Source of the DNA: Nitriliruptoraceae bacterium
GTDB taxonomy: Bacteria > Actinomycetota > Nitriliruptoria > Nitriliruptorales > Nitriliruptoraceae
Length of the DNA stretch: 45,457 bases
Reading direction: 5' to 3'
Assembly: GCA_007120465.1 (NCBI GenBank)
Contig: SKNO01000044.1
Span: 1 to 45,457 of the forward strand
A program made the translations under genes and the position numbers. Shown here one piece after another: positions 42,714 to 45,457 of the stretch. Below the pieces are notes generated by a model that saw nothing but the letters and a program-made list of their open reading frames with translations, searched no databases and was not told the origin of the DNA. How positions within the stretch are numbered: the first letter of the stretch is position 1; every line of letters starts with the position of its first letter.

Positions 42714-43699
42714 CGCAGGGCCTCCTGCTCACGGAACCGGCGGATGTTGATGTACATGAACGGCAACGTCAGCACCATCAGCGCGACGACCACGACCGAT
42801 GCGCGGCCCTGGTCGCGGTACGTGAAGAACTGGTCGAAGTAGACGTTGGCGATCACATCGGTGTTGAAGTTCCCGTTGGTCATCACCCGCGGGATGTCGA
42901 AGATCTTCAGCACCAGGATCAGGATCGTGGTGGTCACGACGACGATCGTGGACCGGATCTGCGGGACGGTGACCCGCCAGAAGATCTGGATCTCGGTCGC
43001 TCCGTCGATCCGGGCGGCCTCGATCGTGTCCTCCGGCACGTTCTTGATCGCGGCGGAGAGCAGCACCATCGCGAACCCGGCCTGCAACCAGATCATCACC
43101 ACCATCAGCGCGAAGGTGTTCAGTCGCAGGGTCTGGTTCTGCAGGATCGGCGTGTCCATCGGGTTGCCGAGCGCCTGCGCGATCGCCGCGATCATGCCGA
43201 TCTGCGGCTGCCCCGGGACCCGCCAGGTGTAGATGAACAGCCAGATCGTCGACGCCCCGACGAAGCTGATCGCCATGGGCATGAAGATCATCGACTTGGA
43301 GACCTTCTCCCACGTGGCACTCAATCGGTCGGCCAGCACCGCGACCAGGAGCCCCACGGCGACCGCGAGGGTCGGCACGAAGACGATCCACAGCAGGTTG
43401 TTGAAGAACGCGTCACGCAGCGCGGTGTTGGTGAGCAGGTAGTCGTAGTTGGCGAGGGTCCAGTGCTCGTCCGCCGTCCCGATGCGGGTCCTGAAGCTGT
43501 CGATGAACGTGATCACCGACGGGTACATCAGGAACACGCCGACGACGATCAGCGCCGGACCGATGAACACGTAGGGCCGGAACAGCTCCTCCAGACGTTT
43601 CGGCAGCCGCTCGACGAGCGTGTTCAGGACCCAGAACAGCACCACGATCCCGCCGACGCCCAGCGCGATCGCCCCAAGGCCGGATGCGAGGTTTCCCAA
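42710..43699 (-). CDS. Carbohydrate ABC transporter permease (MalF type)
   Basis: The 329-residue product has an extra N-terminal helix and six core helices, with the EAA loop EAARIDGATEIQIFWRVTVP. The start is TTG at 43699, supported by GGGAGGG six bases upstream and by the lack of an in-frame ATG or GTG nearby. It is separated from the binding-protein gene by an 87-bp spacer carrying a strong hairpin. Confidence 0.92.
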   Translation of the reverse strand: MGNLASGLGAIALGVGGIVVLFWVLNTLVERLPKRLEELFRPYVFIGPALIVVGVFLMYPSVITFIDSFRTRIGTADEHWTLANYDYLLTNTALRDAFFNNLLWIVFVPTLAVAVGLLVAVLADRLSATWEKVSKSMIFMPMAISFVGASTIWLFIYTWRVPGQPQIGMIAAIAQALGNPMDTPILQNQTLRLNTFALMVVMIWLQAGFAMVLLSAAIKNVPEDTIEAARIDGATEIQIFWRVTVPQIRSTIVVVTTTILILVLKIFDIPRVMTNGNFNTDVIANVYFDQFFTYRDQGRASVVVVALMVLTLPFMYINIRRFREQEALR

Positions 43700-43722
43700 G
43701 ACGTCCCTCCCTCTCTGCCGTG

Positions 43723-43755
43723 GGTGGTGGGCCCCCGAACCGGGGGCCCACCACC
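43723..43755. promoter_or_regulatory. Intercistronic hairpin between binding-protein and permease genes
   Basis: GGTGGTGGGCCCCCG and CGGGGGCCCACCACC form a 15-bp perfect stem around AAC. It sits after the binding-protein stop, within the operon. Such structures protect the upstream mRNA or attenuate read-through, so that binding protein exceeds permease. Confidence 0.7.
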
Positions 43756-43786
43756 GCCTGGCGACGTCAGGTCATGGTCTAGCAGG

Positions 43787-45139
43787 TCAGCTCGGCCACG
43801 ACTCGTCGATGTTGCGGAGTGCGGTGTCGAGATCCTCGCCACCGCGGCTGATGTAGTTGACCATCTCCGTCCAGAACGACCCGGCGCCGACAGCACCCGG
43901 CATCATGTCGGAGGCGTCGAACCGCGCGAAGTCGGCGTTCGCGACGATCTCACCCTGTGCGGCGAGAGACTCGTCGGCGTACGCGGAGGTGTCGAAGTCC
44001 TGGAAGGGCGACAGCCAGGCACCCTCGGCGCCCCACGGCTCGCCGGACTCCGGCGTCGAGAAGTACTCGAAGAACTCGGCGACGCTCGGGTTGTCGGTGT
44101 ACGCCACCGCCAGGTCACCGGCGATCAGCACCGGTGCACCCTGGCCCGAGGCCTCGATCTCCGGCAGGTAGAAGAAGTCGACGTCCTCACCGATCACGGT
44201 GCCTTCAGGCATGAAGCCGGCGATGAAGCTCGCCTGACGGTGCATCATGCAGTTGTCCTCGAACAGGCCCAGCACGGCGTCGCCGAACGAGGTCTGCAGG
44301 ATGTTCGGCGGACCACCGAAGACCATGTCATCCCCGAACCAGATCGGGTCCATGTAGTCCTCGATCGCCTGGCGCACCTCCGGGGAGTCGAAAGGCAGGT
44401 CGTTCGCGATCCAGTCGTCGTAGGCCGCACCGCCGTGCAGGCGGAGCATGATGTCCTCGATCCAGTCGGTCGCGACCCAGCCGGTCGCGTCCGCGGACTC
44501 GACACCGATGCACCACGGGGTGTTGCCGTCAGCGATCATCTGCTCGCTGAGGTCCATCATCTCTTCCCACGTCTGGGGGATGTCGTACCCGAACTCGTCG
44601 AACACGTCCGGGACGTACCACACGAGGGACTTCAGGCTCAGCCGCAGCATCAGGCCGTAGAACTCGTCGTTCCAGATGCCGAGGTCCACGAGACCGTCGA
44701 CCATGTCCGCACGGAGCTGGTCGAGGTCGAGGACGTCATCCTGGGGGAAGGCGAGACCCTGGTCGATCAGGTCGCGCATCAGCCCCGGCTGCGGGTGCAG
44801 CAGGATGTCCGGCGGCGCGCCACCCTGGACGCGGGCCACGGCGAGCTGCTCGAAGTCACCGGTCCCGGTCTCCTGGATCTCGATCCCCGTCTCCTGGCTG
44901 AACCGGTCGAAGGCGGCCACCAGGCCGGCCACGTCGGTGTCACCGGTCATGGCGTGCAGGATCGACAGGGTGCCCTCCTCACCGCCGACATCGACGTCCT
45001 CCGCGCCCTCGAGATCCTCGTCGACGGGGACGTCCTCGTCCGGCGGAACCTCCTCGGGTTCGCCACAGGCGGCGGCGAACATGGCCAGTGCGGTCATGGC
45101 GGCGAGCACCCGCCACCAGCGTGTGCGTGTCGTTCTCAC
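43787..45139 (-). CDS. Extracellular sugar-binding lipoprotein (family 1 SBP)
   Basis: The 450-residue product has a lipoprotein signal with lipobox-like FAAAC (Cys25), an acidic linker (PEEVPPDEDVPVDEDLE) and a periplasmic-binding fold of the MalE type (TLSILHAMTGD, then GGAPPDILLHPQPGL, a typical stretch). It would capture a sugar outside the membrane for the two permeases. The GTG at 45139 is chosen because AAGGAG lies six bases upstream. The ATG at 45154 contributes its own codon region to that site and falls in the last copy of a tandem repeat. Confidence 0.9.
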   Translation of the reverse strand: MRTTRTRWWRVLAAMTALAMFAAACGEPEEVPPDEDVPVDEDLEGAEDVDVGGEEGTLSILHAMTGDTDVAGLVAAFDRFSQETGIEIQETGTGDFEQLAVARVQGGAPPDILLHPQPGLMRDLIDQGLAFPQDDVLDLDQLRADMVDGLVDLGIWNDEFYGLMLRLSLKSLVWYVPDVFDEFGYDIPQTWEEMMDLSEQMIADGNTPWCIGVESADATGWVATDWIEDIMLRLHGGAAYDDWIANDLPFDSPEVRQAIEDYMDPIWFGDDMVFGGPPNILQTSFGDAVLGLFEDNCMMHRQASFIAGFMPEGTVIGEDVDFFYLPEIEASGQGAPVLIAGDLAVAYTDNPSVAEFFEYFSTPESGEPWGAEGAWLSPFQDFDTSAYADESLAAQGEIVANADFARFDASDMMPGAVGAGSFWTEMVNYISRGGEDLDTALRNIDESWPS

Positions 45140-45151
45140 GTTCCACTCCTT

Positions 45152-45203
45152 CATCGCGGTCGTGCATCGCGGTCGTGCATCGCGGTCGGGCATCGCGGTC
45201 GGG
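45152..45203 (-). repeat. Four tandem 13-bp repeats just upstream of the SBP gene
   Basis: On the plus strand: CATCGCGGTCGTG twice, then CATCGCGGTCGGG twice, without gaps. Read on the coding strand each unit ends GCGATG. The array ends immediately before the AAGGAG ribosome site of the binding-protein gene. Confidence 0.9.
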
Positions 45204-45344
45204 CTCGACCGTCGTTCACTCGTCCTACGCCGAGCGTGCACGCCCGTCACGGGGTGCCGCTCGGGGTCTGTCGAAGTCGTCGGCGTCTGTGGGTCGATCC
45301 TCCTGGGTCGTCGGTCCGCACCCGGGCGCGTCGTCTCGTGGGAG

Positions 45345-45457
45345 TCAGCGCAGGGCCTGGCCGGTCTCGATGTCGAAGAAGTGCAGCTGCTCGGTGCGTA
45401 CCCCCACGTCCTTGGTCTCCCCGGTACGGGCCGGCTCACGGGGCTCGTAACGGGCCA
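45345..45457 (-). CDS. C-terminal end of a sugar ABC transporter ATPase, gene continues outside window
   Basis: The last 36 residues are visible (ARYEPREPARTGETKDVGVR, then EQLHFFDIETGQALR and stop). They match the end of the OB-like regulatory domain of MalK/UgpC/MsmX-type ATPases, where a strand before HLFDxETG is conserved. It is placed upstream of the binding protein on the same strand, 205 bp away, giving the order ATPase, binding protein, MalF, MalG. Confidence 0.8.
   Translation of the reverse strand, partial: ARYEPREPARTGETKDVGVRTEQLHFFDIETGQALR

Overview
The window is about 45 kb of very GC-rich DNA with dense genes on both strands, GGAGG-type ribosome binding sites and frequent GTG starts. 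This fits an actinobacterium. The secreted CSLREA/beta-helix and DUF5979 proteins and the overall style would suit a deep-branching class such as Nitriliruptoria, but nothing in the window proves this. There is no CRISPR array, phage module or insertion sequence. Intergenic hairpins lack U-tracts.

Left part (1-4.9 kb): the 5' part of an EttA-type ABC-F gene, a secreted subtilisin-like protease, a membrane/spermidine-synthase-like fusion and a small zinc-finger protein.

The most unusual part is 4.97-16.4 kb. A divergent LAL-type LuxR regulator (13504-16404, +) faces a minus-strand set of genes: a collagen-like secreted protein; a small leader-type protein; a small unknown ORF; an SdpA-like protein; an HTTM/SdpB-like membrane protein; two 316-residue leader-type proteins; and a 1152-residue PqqD-M50 protease-FecR membrane protein. 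The three leader-type proteins share an ungapped N-terminal block of about 65 residues resembling LigA/Franean1_4349-type RiPP leaders. The block ends in a fixed HGVE(Q/R)R(T/S)SKS box. A 24-bp dyad (ACCTCCGCC, 4 bases, GGCGGAGRT) occurs three times, near the starts of the transcription units. I read the locus as a candidate undescribed leader-dependent secreted peptide or protein system, combining an SDP-like membrane pair with a protease that carries a precursor-recognition domain. This is inference from architecture.

Middle part (16.4-32.2 kb): a collapsed copy of the spermidine-synthase-like gene; two secreted proteins; an orphan PAS protein; two ABC-2 export systems, one with a PLDc_N-ABC fusion; a LuxR regulator; a cupredoxin-like lipoprotein; a PIN-domain remnant; a tyrosine phenol-lyase-type enzyme; and a plus-strand group of TPR-LuxR regulator, alpha/beta-hydrolase pseudoenzyme and two methyltransferases.

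Right part (32.2-45.5 kb): a secreted beta-helix protein whose acidic C-terminal tail matches that of the DUF5979 protein 14 kb away; a MerR regulator; a DUF234-type ATPase with an AT-rich operator-like dyad; tRNA-Arg(CCU); galE; metG; DUF2752 and DUF2510 membrane proteins; a DUF4032 kinase-like protein; and a sugar ABC importer (binding protein, two permeases, end of the ATPase) with hairpins between its genes and a 4 x 13-bp tandem repeat just before the binding-protein gene.
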